DNA of 64,000 nt from JASHUC01 sp963849095 (GCA_963849095.1 CAWKGA010000001.1:434001-498000), one strand, 5' to 3'; counted from the stretch's first letter, positions 48,215 through 57,314 are shown. Numbers and translations: made by a program. Notes: a model not told the origin generated them from the sequence alone.

Positions 48215-49405
48215 ATGCGGAAGCGTTCGTCGACGGCGCCTCACGCGGTCGGGCCTCGAGCGGTGCCGATCGTCATCGGCCACCGCGGCGCGAGCGGCTA
48301 CGTGCCGGAGCACACGCTCGTGTCGTACTTCGTCGCCGTGGAGCAGGGCGCCGATTACATCGAGCCGGATCTCGTGAGCACCGGGGACGGCGTGCTCATC
48401 GCGCGCCATGAGAATGAGATCGGTGGGACCACCGATGTGGCGCGCCACCCGCGGTTCGCGTCTCGCAGGACCCGGAAGGCGATCGACGGCAAGGCGGTCG
48501 AGGGGTGGTTCACGGAGGACTTCACCCTCGCGGAGATCAAGACCCTGCGCGCGCGCGAGCGGATCGCCGGCATCCGGCCCGGCAATGCTCGTCTCGATGG
48601 GCAGCTCGAGGTTCCAACTCTCGAGGAGATTCTCTCGCTCGTGCGGACCCTCGAGACTTGGCGCGAGGAGGCGGCCCGCGCTCGCGGCGCGGTGCGGCCC
48701 TCGCGCATCGGCGTGTACCCGGAAACGAAACATCCCACATACTTCGCGCGGTGCGGCCTTGCGCTCGAAGCGCCTCTCCTCGCCGCCCTCGCGCACCACG
48801 GGTACGCGGGGGAGCGCGCGCCCGTCTTCATTCAATCATTCGAGACCGGCAATCTTCGGGCGCTCAAGCTTGCGACCCGGATCCGTCTGGTTCAGCTCAT
48901 CGAGGAGGGCGGTGCGCCGTACGACCTCGTGGCAGGCGGTGATACCCGGACGTACCGTGACCTCGTGACGCCCCACGGGCTCGCGCAGATCGCGCAGTAC
49001 GCGGCTGCGATCGGAGTGGCGAAGGGACTCGTCATCCCGCGCGAGTCGGACGACTCCCTCGGCAGGCCCACCCCGCTTGCGCGCGACGCACATGCGGCCG
49101 GCCTCGACGTGCATGCCTGGACGTTCCGCGCGGAGAATCAGTTCCTGCCGGCGCCGCTCAAGTCGGGGAGCGATCCGGCCGCGGCGGGCGATGTGGAGGC
49201 GGAGGTGGAGGCGTATCTCGAGGCGGGGATCGATGGATTCTTCATCGATCAGCCGGCGCTCGGAGTTCAGGCCAGGGACCGCTTCGTCGCCTCGCGAGGC
49301 CCGCCCGCGCTCACCGCGGAGCGATCCGCCGCGGCGTCACGAACACCAGCGACTCCTGCTCGGACAGGCTCACGTCCGCGGCGGAGTCGCGCGCGCGGTA
49401 CATGA
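48215..49405 (+). CDS. glycerophosphodiester phosphodiesterase
   Basis: A 396-residue GDPD/PI-PLC-like TIM barrel. The catalytic and metal residues are visible in VIGHRGASGYVPEHT (His, Arg, Glu), YIEPDLVSTGDGVLIARHE (Glu, Asp, His) and VYPETKHP. It hydrolyses glycerophosphodiesters to glycerol 3-phosphate and an alcohol. The layout with FIQSFETGNLRAL and HAWTFRAENQFLP resembles the periplasmic GlpQ group, but no clear signal peptide is seen at the annotated start. The last 32 codons overlap the 3' end of the convergent GGDEF-EAL gene and are low in conservation. TAAGGT 8 nt before ATG 48215 resembles a -10 box. Confidence 0.88.
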   Translation: MRKRSSTAPHAVGPRAVPIVIGHRGASGYVPEHTLVSYFVAVEQGADYIEPDLVSTGDGVLIARHENEIGGTTDVARHPRFASRRTRKAIDGKAVEGWFTEDFTLAEIKTLRARERIAGIRPGNARLDGQLEVPTLEEILSLVRTLETWREEAARARGAVRPSRIGVYPETKHPTYFARCGLALEAPLLAALAHHGYAGERAPVFIQSFETGNLRALKLATRIRLVQLIEEGGAPYDLVAGGDTRTYRDLVTPHGLAQIAQYAAAIGVAKGLVIPRESDDSLGRPTPLARDAHAAGLDVHAWTFRAENQFLPAPLKSGSDPAAAGDVEAEVEAYLEAGIDGFFIDQPALGVQARDRFVASRGPPALTAERSAAASRTPATPARTGSRPRRSRARGT

Positions 49406-51917
49406 CGTCGCGCGCCCGCTGAGCGGCGGCCTGCACCTCCTCGGGGACCGCCTCGGTCTCGACGGCCTGCGCCAGCAGGAATCCCTGCACGCAGATCGGC
49501 CCGCATTGGCTCAGCGCATCGAGCTGCTCGGGCCTCTCGATGCCCTCTGCAACGACCTGCAGCCCGAGCCCGTGGCAGAGCGCGATGACGGAGCGCGCGA
49601 TGGCGGCAGAGCGCGCGCTCGTGTCGATCGCCTCGATGAGCGAGCGGTCGAGCTTCACCCGCGTGATCGGCAGCTGCTGGAGCGAGGTGAGAGAGGAGAA
49701 GCCGGTGCCGAAATCATCGAGCGCGATCTCCACTCCAAGCTCGCGCAGCCGCTCGAGCGCCTGGATCGTCGCCGGGCCGGTCTGCAGCACCGTCTCGGTG
49801 ATCTCCAGCTCGAGGGCGCTCGGCGGCAGCCCCGTGACGCGGAGCGCCTCCACCACGCGCTCGACGAAATCGCTCTCGAAGAACTGGGGCGCGGAGACGT
49901 TGATGGCGACGCATGCGCGATGCCAGCCCATCGAGCGCCAGGCGGTGACGGCGGAGGTCGCCGATCTCAGCACCCACGCCGTGAGCTCGCGCATGAGGCC
50001 GGTTTTCTCGGCGACGTGAATGAACTCCGAGGCGGCGGCGATGCGCCCGTCGGGCTTGCGCCATCTGAGCAGCGCCTCGACGCCCGCCGGCTCGAAGGTA
50101 TGCAGCGCGACGAGCGGCTGGTACATGAGCAGCAGCTCGCCCGCTTCCACGGCGCGCCGCAGCGATTGCTCCAGCCGGAAGTGGTGCGCGGCGGCGTCCG
50201 AGAGCTCCGGGCTGAACAGCGCGAAGCGATTGCGTCCGAGATCCTTGGCGCGAAACAGGGCCACGTCGGCGGCGCGCAGCAGCGCATCCGCATCGGACGC
50301 GTGGTCCGGATACAGGCTCGCGCCGACGCTCGCGCTGGTCGAGAGCACGCGGCCGTCCAGGGCAAGCGGCTGCTGAAGCGCATCGAGCAGCGCGGCCGCC
50401 CGCGCCGTCACGGCCTCGCCCGACTGCGCATCCTCGAGAATGACCGTGAACTCATCGCCCCCCAAGCGGGCAATGAACGACTGCGCGCCCGCGGCGTCCT
50501 GCAGCCGCTCGCCGATCGCCTGCAGCACGCGGTCGCCGAAGGTGTGGCCGAGCGTGTCGTTGATTGATTTGAAGTTGTCGAGATCCACCACGAGCAGGGC
50601 GAAGCGCTCGTGCGAGACGGCCGCCCGCGCGATCGTGCCCTCGAGCTGCGCCCCGAGATGGCGGCGGTTCGGCAGCTGTGTCAGCGGATCGTGGTGCGCG
50701 AGATGATGCAGCTGCCGCGTGCGCTCCGCGACGTGTTGCTCCAGCTCGGCCTGGTGCGTGCGCAGCTCCTGTTCCACGGCGGAGATCTGGTCCGCCATCG
50801 CGTTGAAAGACTCCGCGAGCTCGTCGAGCTCGGCGAGTCCGGCGCGCGGGGCGCGCACGTCGCGGCTCCCCGAAGTGAGCCGGCGCGTCACCGCGGTGAG
50901 GCGCCGCACCGGCAGGATGATGCGCAGACCGAGCAGGACCGAGACGAGCAGCACCAGGCCGATCACGGCGGCGCCGGTCGCGGCGAGCGTGCGCTGAGCG
51001 GCGGCCGCGGCGGCCGCGGCGTGCTCGGCGGCCGTGGCCAGGTCCGCACCGGCCGGCTGCTGCAAATCGGCCTGCGCGGCCGCGAGCAGCGCGGCGCCTT
51101 CCTGCTGGAACGAGCGCCTCGCGGCCCCGTTCTCCAGGTCGAAGCGCTCGATCCTGCCGCGCAGCCGGACCGCCTCGTGAAAGTCGTCCTGCACCAGCTC
51201 GAGCCACGCGGGTCCTGGCGAGCGCAGGAGCTCGGCCTGATGGGCGCGGACCACCGCCTCGAAGCGCCGCGCCGCGCTCGATGCCCTGCTGCCCGTATCG
51301 GGGTCGGCACGGAGCGCACTCATGGCGTCGTCGAGCTCGGCGAGCGAGCGGCGTGCAATGACCTGATTGCCGCCGATCACCAAGCCCTCCCCGCCGGCGG
51401 AGGTGATCCGGCGGCTGACCCCATCGAGCAGGACGCGGCGGCGCGCCTGCCATTGCCGGCGCTCGGCCGAGTGCTCCGCGAGGTCCCGCCCGTGGGCGAT
51501 GTGACTCGCGATGCGCTCGGCGAGCCCGCTATGCGGCGGTGCGGCCGGGGCCGCTCCGGCCGCAGCAAAATACGAGCGGACGGCCGCCGACAGGTCGGCT
51601 TCCGACTGGGTCAGCGTGTCGGGCTCGGTGGGTTGATCGGACTCCAGGTACTCGCCCACGGTACGGTCATAGGCGGCCAGCTCCTCGATAACTGCTCCGG
51701 AGCGGACGGCGAGCGGCGCGTACTGAGCCAGCATGCCGCGCACGGCCTCCACGGCCGCCCGGGAGGTGCGGCTCGCAATGGTCTCGCCCACGAGCACCAC
51801 GATGGCGACCGCTGCGAGGCCGAGCGCCAGATGACTGCCGAGCCCCATGCGGGATCGCCCGCGGCGGCGCGGGATCGAGGCGGCGGCCTTTGCGGTGAGC
51901 CCTACCGCCGATCGCAT
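49311..51917 (-). CDS. membrane-bound GGDEF-EAL protein with HAMP domain (c-di-GMP turnover)
   Basis: An 868-residue protein: TM1 (about 28-50), a helical periplasmic sensor (about 55-318), TM2 (ATGAAVIGLVLLVSVLLGL), HAMP and coiled coil (about 342-420), GGDEF (about 425-585) and EAL (about 600-845). The cyclase signature is intact (ARLGGDEFTVI). The phosphodiesterase residues are also present: VEALLRW, INVSAPQF, ELEITETVL, DDFGTGFSSL, VKLDRSLI and VVAEGIE. Either activity, or one with the other as sensor, is possible. The sensor resembles a four-helix bundle with no recognised ligand pocket. No operon partner: the neighbour on one side is convergent, on the other divergent. Confidence 0.92.
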   Translation of the reverse strand: MRSAVGLTAKAAASIPRRRGRSRMGLGSHLALGLAAVAIVVLVGETIASRTSRAAVEAVRGMLAQYAPLAVRSGAVIEELAAYDRTVGEYLESDQPTEPDTLTQSEADLSAAVRSYFAAAGAAPAAPPHSGLAERIASHIAHGRDLAEHSAERRQWQARRRVLLDGVSRRITSAGGEGLVIGGNQVIARRSLAELDDAMSALRADPDTGSRASSAARRFEAVVRAHQAELLRSPGPAWLELVQDDFHEAVRLRGRIERFDLENGAARRSFQQEGAALLAAAQADLQQPAGADLATAAEHAAAAAAAAQRTLAATGAAVIGLVLLVSVLLGLRIILPVRRLTAVTRRLTSGSRDVRAPRAGLAELDELAESFNAMADQISAVEQELRTHQAELEQHVAERTRQLHHLAHHDPLTQLPNRRHLGAQLEGTIARAAVSHERFALLVVDLDNFKSINDTLGHTFGDRVLQAIGERLQDAAGAQSFIARLGGDEFTVILEDAQSGEAVTARAAALLDALQQPLALDGRVLSTSASVGASLYPDHASDADALLRAADVALFRAKDLGRNRFALFSPELSDAAAHHFRLEQSLRRAVEAGELLLMYQPLVALHTFEPAGVEALLRWRKPDGRIAAASEFIHVAEKTGLMRELTAWVLRSATSAVTAWRSMGWHRACVAINVSAPQFFESDFVERVVEALRVTGLPPSALELEITETVLQTGPATIQALERLRELGVEIALDDFGTGFSSLTSLQQLPITRVKLDRSLIEAIDTSARSAAIARSVIALCHGLGLQVVAEGIERPEQLDALSQCGPICVQGFLLAQAVETEAVPEEVQAAAQRARDVMYRARDSAADVSLSEQESLVFVTPRRIAPR

Positions 51918-52076
51918 AGGGTCTCCCCGACATGCAACATAACCGGAGATGCCTGGAATGGCTTTTCGCGGGGTCGAGAGCTTGCGCCAGCCTCAGCGGG
52001 ACGGTCCGCCAACGGCGTCCCAGAACAGCCGCTTGCGAGGCTCTGATACCGGCGAAACGCGATGTGGCACTTGCTT

Positions 52077-52082
52077 TATACT
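52077..52082 (+). promoter_or_regulatory. -10 box TATACT placed for a leaderless transcript
   Basis: TATACT ends 6 nt before ATG 52089, so transcription would start at or near the A of the start codon. No SD precedes that ATG. No good -35 is visible. Confidence 0.4.
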
Positions 52083-52088
52083 CGTCGC

Positions 52089-52388
52089 ATGACAGAGCTC
52101 GCTGATAGCTTCGACTCGGCCTTCGCGAAGGCCGTGGATCTCGGAAACCGGCTCGCCGACAAGGACAAGGACGCAGATCTGTGGGAAATCGCTGACGGAC
52201 TGCTCGCCGGGGCCATCCAGTACTGGCTCTACTCCCGCCAGCCCTGCGGCGACCCGCGGTGCCAGGACTGCATGCCGATCAGCACCGCGGAGGGCCGCAT
52301 GGCGGAGCTGAAGCGCCTCCTCGAGCAGCTCGCGGAAGAAAGCGAGTACTTCCATACGCCGACCGATGCCAACGCCGGGCGCGCTTGA
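52089..52388 (+). CDS. conserved small hypothetical protein with a Cys motif
   Basis: A 99-residue acidic protein: a helical first half (LADSFDSAFAKAVDLGNRLADKDKDADLWEIADGLLAGAIQYWLYS), then CGDPRCQDCMPISTAEGRMAEL, a tight C-x5-C-x2-C arrangement that could bind a metal or form disulfides, then a helical tail. I do not recognise a named family. The next gene, a ferredoxin-NADP reductase, starts at TTG overlapping this stop (TTGA), so the two are translationally coupled and a redox link is plausible. No SD precedes the ATG, and a -10 box sits at the distance expected for a leaderless mRNA. Confidence 0.65.
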   Translation: MTELADSFDSAFAKAVDLGNRLADKDKDADLWEIADGLLAGAIQYWLYSRQPCGDPRCQDCMPISTAEGRMAELKRLLEQLAEESEYFHTPTDANAGRA

Positions 52389-53437
52389 CTAGCGATTCGC
52401 CTCACAGCGAGCCGATCCTCGCGGAAGTCGTCATCATCGGGGCGGGTCCCTGCGGACTGTTCCAGGCCTTCGAGCTCGGGCTCCTCGGGATCGGCGCGCA
52501 CCTCATCGATTCCCTGCCGCGCCCCGGGGGCCAGTGCACCGAGCTCTACCCGGACAAGCCGATCTACGACATCCCCGCCGTACCGGTCTTGAGCGGCCAG
52601 GAGCTCACCGAGAAGCTCCTGCAGCAGTTGAAGCCGTTCGGCGCGAAGATGCACCTCGGGCAGGAGGCGAGCGAGCTCGTCCGCCGCGAGGACGGCCGGT
52701 TTCTGGTGCGGACCACGGCGGGCGCGATTTTCGATGCCGGCGCGGTGGTGATCGCCGCGGGCGTCGGCTCGTTCCAGCCGCGCCGCATCGGGCTCGAGGG
52801 CTGCGAGCCGCTCGAGGGGCACTCGATCCACTACCGCATCCGCGACGCGAGCGAGCTTCACGGCAAGCGGCTCGTGATCTTCGGCGGGGGCGATTCCGCG
52901 CTCGACTGGACTCTCGCGCTCGCCTCCACGGCGCGGAGCCTGACGCTGGTGCATCGGCGCCCGGAATTTCGCGCGGCTCCGGCTTCGGTCGCGAAGATGC
53001 AGGATCTCGTCGCGGCCGGGCGCATGCGCTACATCGAGGGCCTCGCGCAGTCGCTCATCCTCGCCGATGGCGCTCTCGCGGGCGTCAACGTGAAGGCATC
53101 CGACGGGAAGCTCCACGCCCTCGAGGCGGACCGGGTGCTCGCCTTCTTCGGCTTGCATCCGAAGCTCGGGCCGATTGCCGAATGGGGGCTCCAGCTCGAG
53201 CGCAAGGCGCTGAAGGTCGACACCGAGAAGTTCGAGACCAGCATGCCGGGCGTCTTCGCGGTCGGCGACATCGGTACCTATCCCGGCAAGAAGAAGCTCA
53301 TCCTCTCCGGCTTCCACGAGGCGGCGCTCGCCGCGTTCGGGATCCAGCACCATCTCTATCCGCAAAAGAAGCAGTTCCTGCAGTACACGACGACGAGCCC
53401 GGTGATGCACAAGCGGCTCGGCGTGCCGGATAATTGA
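52385..53437 (+). CDS. ferredoxin-NADP reductase, thioredoxin-reductase-like type
   Basis: A 350-residue FAD protein with two Rossmann domains. FAD motif VVIIGAGPCGLFQAFELG, the family segment RPGGQCTELYPDKPIYDIPA, NADPH motif VIFGGGDSALDW, and the C-terminal FAD site AVGDIGTYPGKKKLILSGFHEAALAAF. The CxxC disulfide of thioredoxin reductase is absent, as expected for this ferredoxin reductase class. It moves electrons between NADPH and ferredoxin or flavodoxin. TTG 52385 is preferred over the longer ATG frame at 52259, which overlaps the preceding gene out of frame. The azurin gene follows 76 bp later. Confidence 0.88.
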   Translation: MTSDSPHSEPILAEVVIIGAGPCGLFQAFELGLLGIGAHLIDSLPRPGGQCTELYPDKPIYDIPAVPVLSGQELTEKLLQQLKPFGAKMHLGQEASELVRREDGRFLVRTTAGAIFDAGAVVIAAGVGSFQPRRIGLEGCEPLEGHSIHYRIRDASELHGKRLVIFGGGDSALDWTLALASTARSLTLVHRRPEFRAAPASVAKMQDLVAAGRMRYIEGLAQSLILADGALAGVNVKASDGKLHALEADRVLAFFGLHPKLGPIAEWGLQLERKALKVDTEKFETSMPGVFAVGDIGTYPGKKKLILSGFHEAALAAFGIQHHLYPQKKQFLQYTTTSPVMHKRLGVPDN

Positions 53438-53513
53438 GCTCGGAGTGTGCCTTTGCCGCCGCTTTGGGGCATGATTTCCTTATCTCCTTCCCTGGACCGC
53501 AAGAGGAACCACG

Positions 53514-53984
53514 ATGATCTCGAAGAATTTCTTACTGGCCGCCGTCGTCATGGCCGCAGCGCCACTCGCGGCTGTTGCGCCTGCGCATGCGGCCGGCAAG
53601 CTGTGTCAGATCCGTATCACCGCCAACGATCTCATGCAGTACGACAAGAAGGAAATCACCGTGGGTCCGGGCTGCTCGCAGATCGAGGTGACGCTCGCCG
53701 ATATCGGCAAGCTGCCTGCCGCGGCCATGGGCCACGACTGGGTGCTCGTGAAGAGCGAGGATATGATGACCGTCGCCAACGACGGCCTCGCCGCGGGGCT
53801 TGGGAACAACTACCAGAAGCCCGGCGATCCGCGAATCATCGCCGCGACGAAGATCATCGGCGGAGGGCAATCGACATCGGTGACCTTCCCGGCGTCGAAG
53901 CTTGAGAAGGGCGGCTCGTACATGTTTCTGTGCACCTTCCCGGGCCACAATGCGCTCATGAAGGGGGTCTTCAACTACCGCTGA
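53514..53984 (+). CDS. azu: azurin, periplasmic blue copper protein
   Basis: A 156-residue precursor. Signal peptide MISKNFLLAAVVMAAAPLAA with likely cleavage after AHA (about 26). Mature copper ligands are all present: Gly-His in MGHDWVLV, Cys/His/Met in FLCTFPGHNALMKG. The structural disulfide pair is also there (KLCQIRI and GPGCSQIEV). Azurin shuttles single electrons in the periplasm, for example to nitrite reductase or a peroxidase; no such enzyme lies nearby. AAGAGGA lies before the ATG. The thioesterase gene follows after 5 bp. Confidence 0.95.
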   Translation: MISKNFLLAAVVMAAAPLAAVAPAHAAGKLCQIRITANDLMQYDKKEITVGPGCSQIEVTLADIGKLPAAAMGHDWVLVKSEDMMTVANDGLAAGLGNNYQKPGDPRIIAATKIIGGGQSTSVTFPASKLEKGGSYMFLCTFPGHNALMKGVFNYR

Positions 53985-53989
53985 GCGCC

Positions 53990-54871
53990 GTGGACCAGCG
54001 CATCGCCGATCTGCTGAGCCTGCTCGAGCTGGAGCCGCTCGAGATGAACCTGTTTCGCGGGGAGAGCCGCGATATCGGCAGTCCGCAGGTCTTTGGCGGC
54101 CAGGTGCTCGGGCAGGCGCTCATGGCCGCCTCGCGCACGGTCGAGGGCCGCGTCGTGCATTCGCTGCACGCGTATTTCCTGCGGCGCGGCGACTTCAACG
54201 CGCCGATCATCTACGACGTGGACCGCAGCCGCGACGGACAGAGCTTCTCGAATCGCCGCGTGATCGCCATCCAGCACGGCGAGCAGATCTTCAACATGAC
54301 CGCCTCGTTCCAGGTCGTGGAGGCGGGTCTCGAGCATCAGATCCCCATGCCGAGCGTTCCGCCGCCGGAGGCGCTCGCGGACACCTCCCGGGTGCGCCCG
54401 GAGCTGCTGGCGCGGCTGCCGGAGCGGATGCGGCGGCTGCTCGAGACTCCGCGCCCCTTCGAGTTCCGCAGCGTCCAACCGGCCGGCTCGCTGCACGGCT
54501 CCAAGGCGGCCCCGGCGCGCGAGATCTGGTTCCGCGCCGTGAGCGCCGTCCCGGACGATGAGACGCTGCAGCGCTGCCTGCTCGCGTACGTCTCGGATTT
54601 CTACCTGCTCGAGACGGCGACGTTGCCGCATGGCATCTCCACGCTGAGCGGCAAGGCGATCGTCGCGAGCATCGATCATGCGATGTGGTTTCACCGGCCG
54701 TTGCGCGTGGACGAGTGGTTGCTGTACGCCGTGGAGAGTCCGAGCGCATCGGGCTCCCGCGGCTTCGCGCGGGCGAGCGTGTTCTCCCGGGACGGGCGGC
54801 TGGTCGCGAGCACCGCCCAGGAGGGACTGGTGCGTCTCGTAGAGGAGAGAGCGGACAGCGCGCGCGAGTAG
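53990..54871 (+). CDS. tesB: acyl-CoA thioesterase II
   Basis: A 293-residue double-hotdog thioesterase, the TesB size. The N-terminal hotdog has the family helix GGQVLGQALMAASRTV and VHSLHAYFLRRGD, and the second shows RCLLAYVSDFYLLETA (catalytic Asp), SIDHAMWFHRPLRVDEWLLY and GFARASVFSRDGRLVAS. It hydrolyses medium- to long-chain acyl-CoA. GTG 53990 is chosen: the family begins about here and the frame upstream lies within the azurin coding region. It is 5 bp from the azurin stop, which suggests co-transcription, although the two roles are unrelated. Confidence 0.92.
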   Translation: MDQRIADLLSLLELEPLEMNLFRGESRDIGSPQVFGGQVLGQALMAASRTVEGRVVHSLHAYFLRRGDFNAPIIYDVDRSRDGQSFSNRRVIAIQHGEQIFNMTASFQVVEAGLEHQIPMPSVPPPEALADTSRVRPELLARLPERMRRLLETPRPFEFRSVQPAGSLHGSKAAPAREIWFRAVSAVPDDETLQRCLLAYVSDFYLLETATLPHGISTLSGKAIVASIDHAMWFHRPLRVDEWLLYAVESPSASGSRGFARASVFSRDGRLVASTAQEGLVRLVEERADSARE

Positions 54872-54901
54872 AAGCGTCGCGGGTCGCATCCTCGCGGCCG
54901 C

Positions 54902-55873
54902 TCACGAGGCCGGCGAGCGGGTAGCGTCGGAGCCGTCCCGCGCGTGGAGTTCCTTGGACGCCGGTCCGGGGCCCGCCTGCGCGGAGATCAGATGGGCGAT
55001 CTCCTGCATGAGGACGGGATTGAAGCGCTGCGGGTCCTCGAGCATCAGGAAGTGGCCCGGATTCATCAGCATGACCGCGTGGAACGCCGGATAGATCCTG
55101 CGGATGCGCGCTTCGTCTGGCGCCGGCGTGTGGCCGAGGTCGGAGTCGATCGCGACGATCGGCACGTGGATCCGCGGCAGCAGCGTGCCGAAGTCCAGCG
55201 TGTTGAGGCTGATCAGCGAGGCAATGGCGATCTGCGGCGGCTCGCGCGACATGTCGTCGGCCACCTTGCGCACGAACGCCGGGTCGGCGCTCTTGGCGAA
55301 CAGCTGCGGCACGAATCGATGCATGTAGCCGACGAAGTCGGTGCGGAACGGCGCGATCTGCATCTCGAGCGCCTGGGGCGCAGGCGGCGGCCGGTCGAGA
55401 CTCGTGAACGTATCGACGCCGATGACGCCGATCAGGCGATCACCGACGAGCGGCGCGGCCTCGAGGGCGACGGGTCCTCCCATCAGATGGCCGACCAGCA
55501 CGATCCGGCGGTTGGGGAGCCGCTCAACGACGGCGGCCACGTCCCGGCCGAAATTGGCCATGGACCAGTCGGTGCGATTGCGCCCCGAGGCGCCGTGGCC
55601 CGCGAGATCGAGCGTGACGGTGGTGTACGTCGATGCGAGATCCGCGATCTGCGCGCGCCAGTAGCTCGAGTCGCAGGCCCAGCCATGAATGAGGACGACC
55701 GCCGGATCGCCGTGTCCGTACACGTGATACGCGATGCGGACGCCGTCCGGGGAGGTCGTGGTGAGCTGCTCACCTGCGGCGGGGCCGGCCGCCGCGGACG
55801 GTGGACCGGAGCGGCTGCAGGCTGCGACCGCGATGCACAGCCCAGCGGAGGCGATCGATCGCAGCGAGATCAC
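54902..55873 (-). CDS. alpha/beta-hydrolase fold lipoprotein lacking the serine nucleophile
   Basis: A 323-residue protein with a lipoprotein signal (SAGLCIAVAAC, lipobox Cys at about 19), so anchored in a membrane outside the cytoplasm. Fold motifs: VVLIHGWACDSSYW (oxyanion hole), LDLAGHGASG and the nucleophile elbow. The elbow reads VLVGHLMGGPVAL: the Ser of GHSMGG is replaced by Leu (codon CTG). The acid (DSDLGHT region) and the His (NPGHFLML) remain. GTG 55873 overlaps the previous stop (GTGA). It is probably inactive as an esterase, or a sequence change in one codon. C-terminus is low-complexity. Confidence 0.8.
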   Translation of the reverse strand: MISLRSIASAGLCIAVAACSRSGPPSAAAGPAAGEQLTTTSPDGVRIAYHVYGHGDPAVVLIHGWACDSSYWRAQIADLASTYTTVTLDLAGHGASGRNRTDWSMANFGRDVAAVVERLPNRRIVLVGHLMGGPVALEAAPLVGDRLIGVIGVDTFTSLDRPPPAPQALEMQIAPFRTDFVGYMHRFVPQLFAKSADPAFVRKVADDMSREPPQIAIASLISLNTLDFGTLLPRIHVPIVAIDSDLGHTPAPDEARIRRIYPAFHAVMLMNPGHFLMLEDPQRFNPVLMQEIAHLISAQAGPGPASKELHARDGSDATRSPAS

Positions 55874-57309
55874 GTAGCCTCCGGAGCGTGCGGGGCTGTG
55901 GCGCGCAGGACCTTTCCAGGATTGAGGATGCCGTTCGGATCGAACGCCCGTTTGATGGCGCGCATGAGATCGAGCTCCACGGCGGAGCCATAGCGCTCGA
56001 GCTCCGCCACCTTGAGCCTGCCGATGCCGTGCTCGGCGCTGAAGCTGCCGCCGAAAGCCTGCACCAGGTCATGGATCGCGCGCATCACGGTATCCGCGCG
56101 CGCGAGGAAAGCCGCCGCGTCCGCCCCCGGGGCCTGGTTGAGATTGAAATGCAGGTTGCCGTCGCCGACGTGGCCGTAGGCCACCAGCCTGCCGTCCGGC
56201 ACGTGCTCCCGGACCCATTCGGAGCCCTGGCGCACGAACTCCGGCAGGCGCCCTACCGGCACGGAGATGTCATGCTTCAAGCTTGCGCCGTCGCGCCGCT
56301 GCGCTTCCGGGACGCTTTCGCGCAGCCGCCACAGCGCGTCTCGCTCGCGATCGCTCTTCGCGAGCGCCGCATCGAGTACCCCGCCGCGCTCGAGCGCCGC
56401 AGCGAGCGCCGTCTCCAGGATCTCGGCGAGCGGTTCCTCGGCGCGCGAGGAGCTAAGCTCGCACAGCACGTACCAATCGTGGCGCGCGCCGAGCGGATCG
56501 GCGACCCCCGGGATGTGGCGGACCGTGAGATCCACCGCGATGCGCGGGAGGAGCTCGAACGAGCTCACCAAATCGGCGCTGCGCTCGCGCAGCTCCCCGA
56601 GCAGGTCCACGGCTGCCTGCACGTCCGGCACGGCGGCGAACGCGGTCGCGACGTTCCTCACCCTGGGATAGAGCTTCAAGCTCGCGGCGGTGATGACGCC
56701 GAGAGTGCCTTCGCTGCCGAGGAACAGCGACTTCACGTCGTAACCGGTATTGTCCTTGCGAAGAGGACTCAAGCTCGAGAGCACGCGGCCGTCCGCGAGC
56801 ACCACCTCAAGCCCCAGCACCAGATCGCGCATCATGCCGTAGCGCAGCACCTGGGTGCCGCCCGCGTTCGTCGCGAGGTTGCCGCCGATCTGGCAGCTGC
56901 CTTCCGAGCCGAGGCTGAGAGGAAAGCTCCGCCCAGCGTCGTCCGCCGCGCGCTGCACGTTCCGGAGAACGCAGCCCGCCTCGGCAATGAGCGTGAAGCC
57001 CGCGGCATCGAGGGCGCGGATGCGGTCGAGCCGCGCGAGCGCGAGCACGATCTGCCGCCCCGACTCATCGGGCGTCGCCCCTCCGCAGTAGCCCGTGTTG
57101 CCTCCATGAGGCACCACGCCGATCCGCTGCTCGTTGCAGAGCGCGAGGACCTGCGATACCTCGCCAGCGGTCCGTGGCAGAACGACTGCCGAGGCGCGGC
57201 CGTGATAGAGACCGCGGTGGTCGGTGAGATAAGGGTCGAGATCGGCGGGCGCGGTGAGCACGGCGTCCGCGCCGAGCCGCTCCCGGATTTGATCGCCGAT
57301 GCTCCGCAA
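55870..57309 (-). CDS. FAD-binding oxidoreductase, GlcD/D-2-hydroxyglutarate dehydrogenase type
   Basis: A 479-residue flavoprotein of the D-lactate/glycolate dehydrogenase family. The FAD domain (about 40-220) shows VVPHGGNTGYCGGATPDES, SLGSEGSCQIGGNLATNAGG and FLGSEGTLGVIT. The C-terminal catalytic domain has YGHVGDGNLHFN with a metal-binding His and SAEHGIGRLKVAELERYG, a hallmark of the D-2-hydroxyacid subgroup, ending FDPNGILNPGKVL. It would oxidise a D-2-hydroxy acid. Its TGA overlaps the start of the hydrolase-like gene. HtpX lies upstream on the same strand, 5 bp before. Confidence 0.88.
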   Translation of the reverse strand: MRSIGDQIRERLGADAVLTAPADLDPYLTDHRGLYHGRASAVVLPRTAGEVSQVLALCNEQRIGVVPHGGNTGYCGGATPDESGRQIVLALARLDRIRALDAAGFTLIAEAGCVLRNVQRAADDAGRSFPLSLGSEGSCQIGGNLATNAGGTQVLRYGMMRDLVLGLEVVLADGRVLSSLSPLRKDNTGYDVKSLFLGSEGTLGVITAASLKLYPRVRNVATAFAAVPDVQAAVDLLGELRERSADLVSSFELLPRIAVDLTVRHIPGVADPLGARHDWYVLCELSSSRAEEPLAEILETALAAALERGGVLDAALAKSDRERDALWRLRESVPEAQRRDGASLKHDISVPVGRLPEFVRQGSEWVREHVPDGRLVAYGHVGDGNLHFNLNQAPGADAAAFLARADTVMRAIHDLVQAFGGSFSAEHGIGRLKVAELERYGSAVELDLMRAIKRAFDPNGILNPGKVLRATAPHAPEAT

Positions 57310-57314
57310 CGGGC

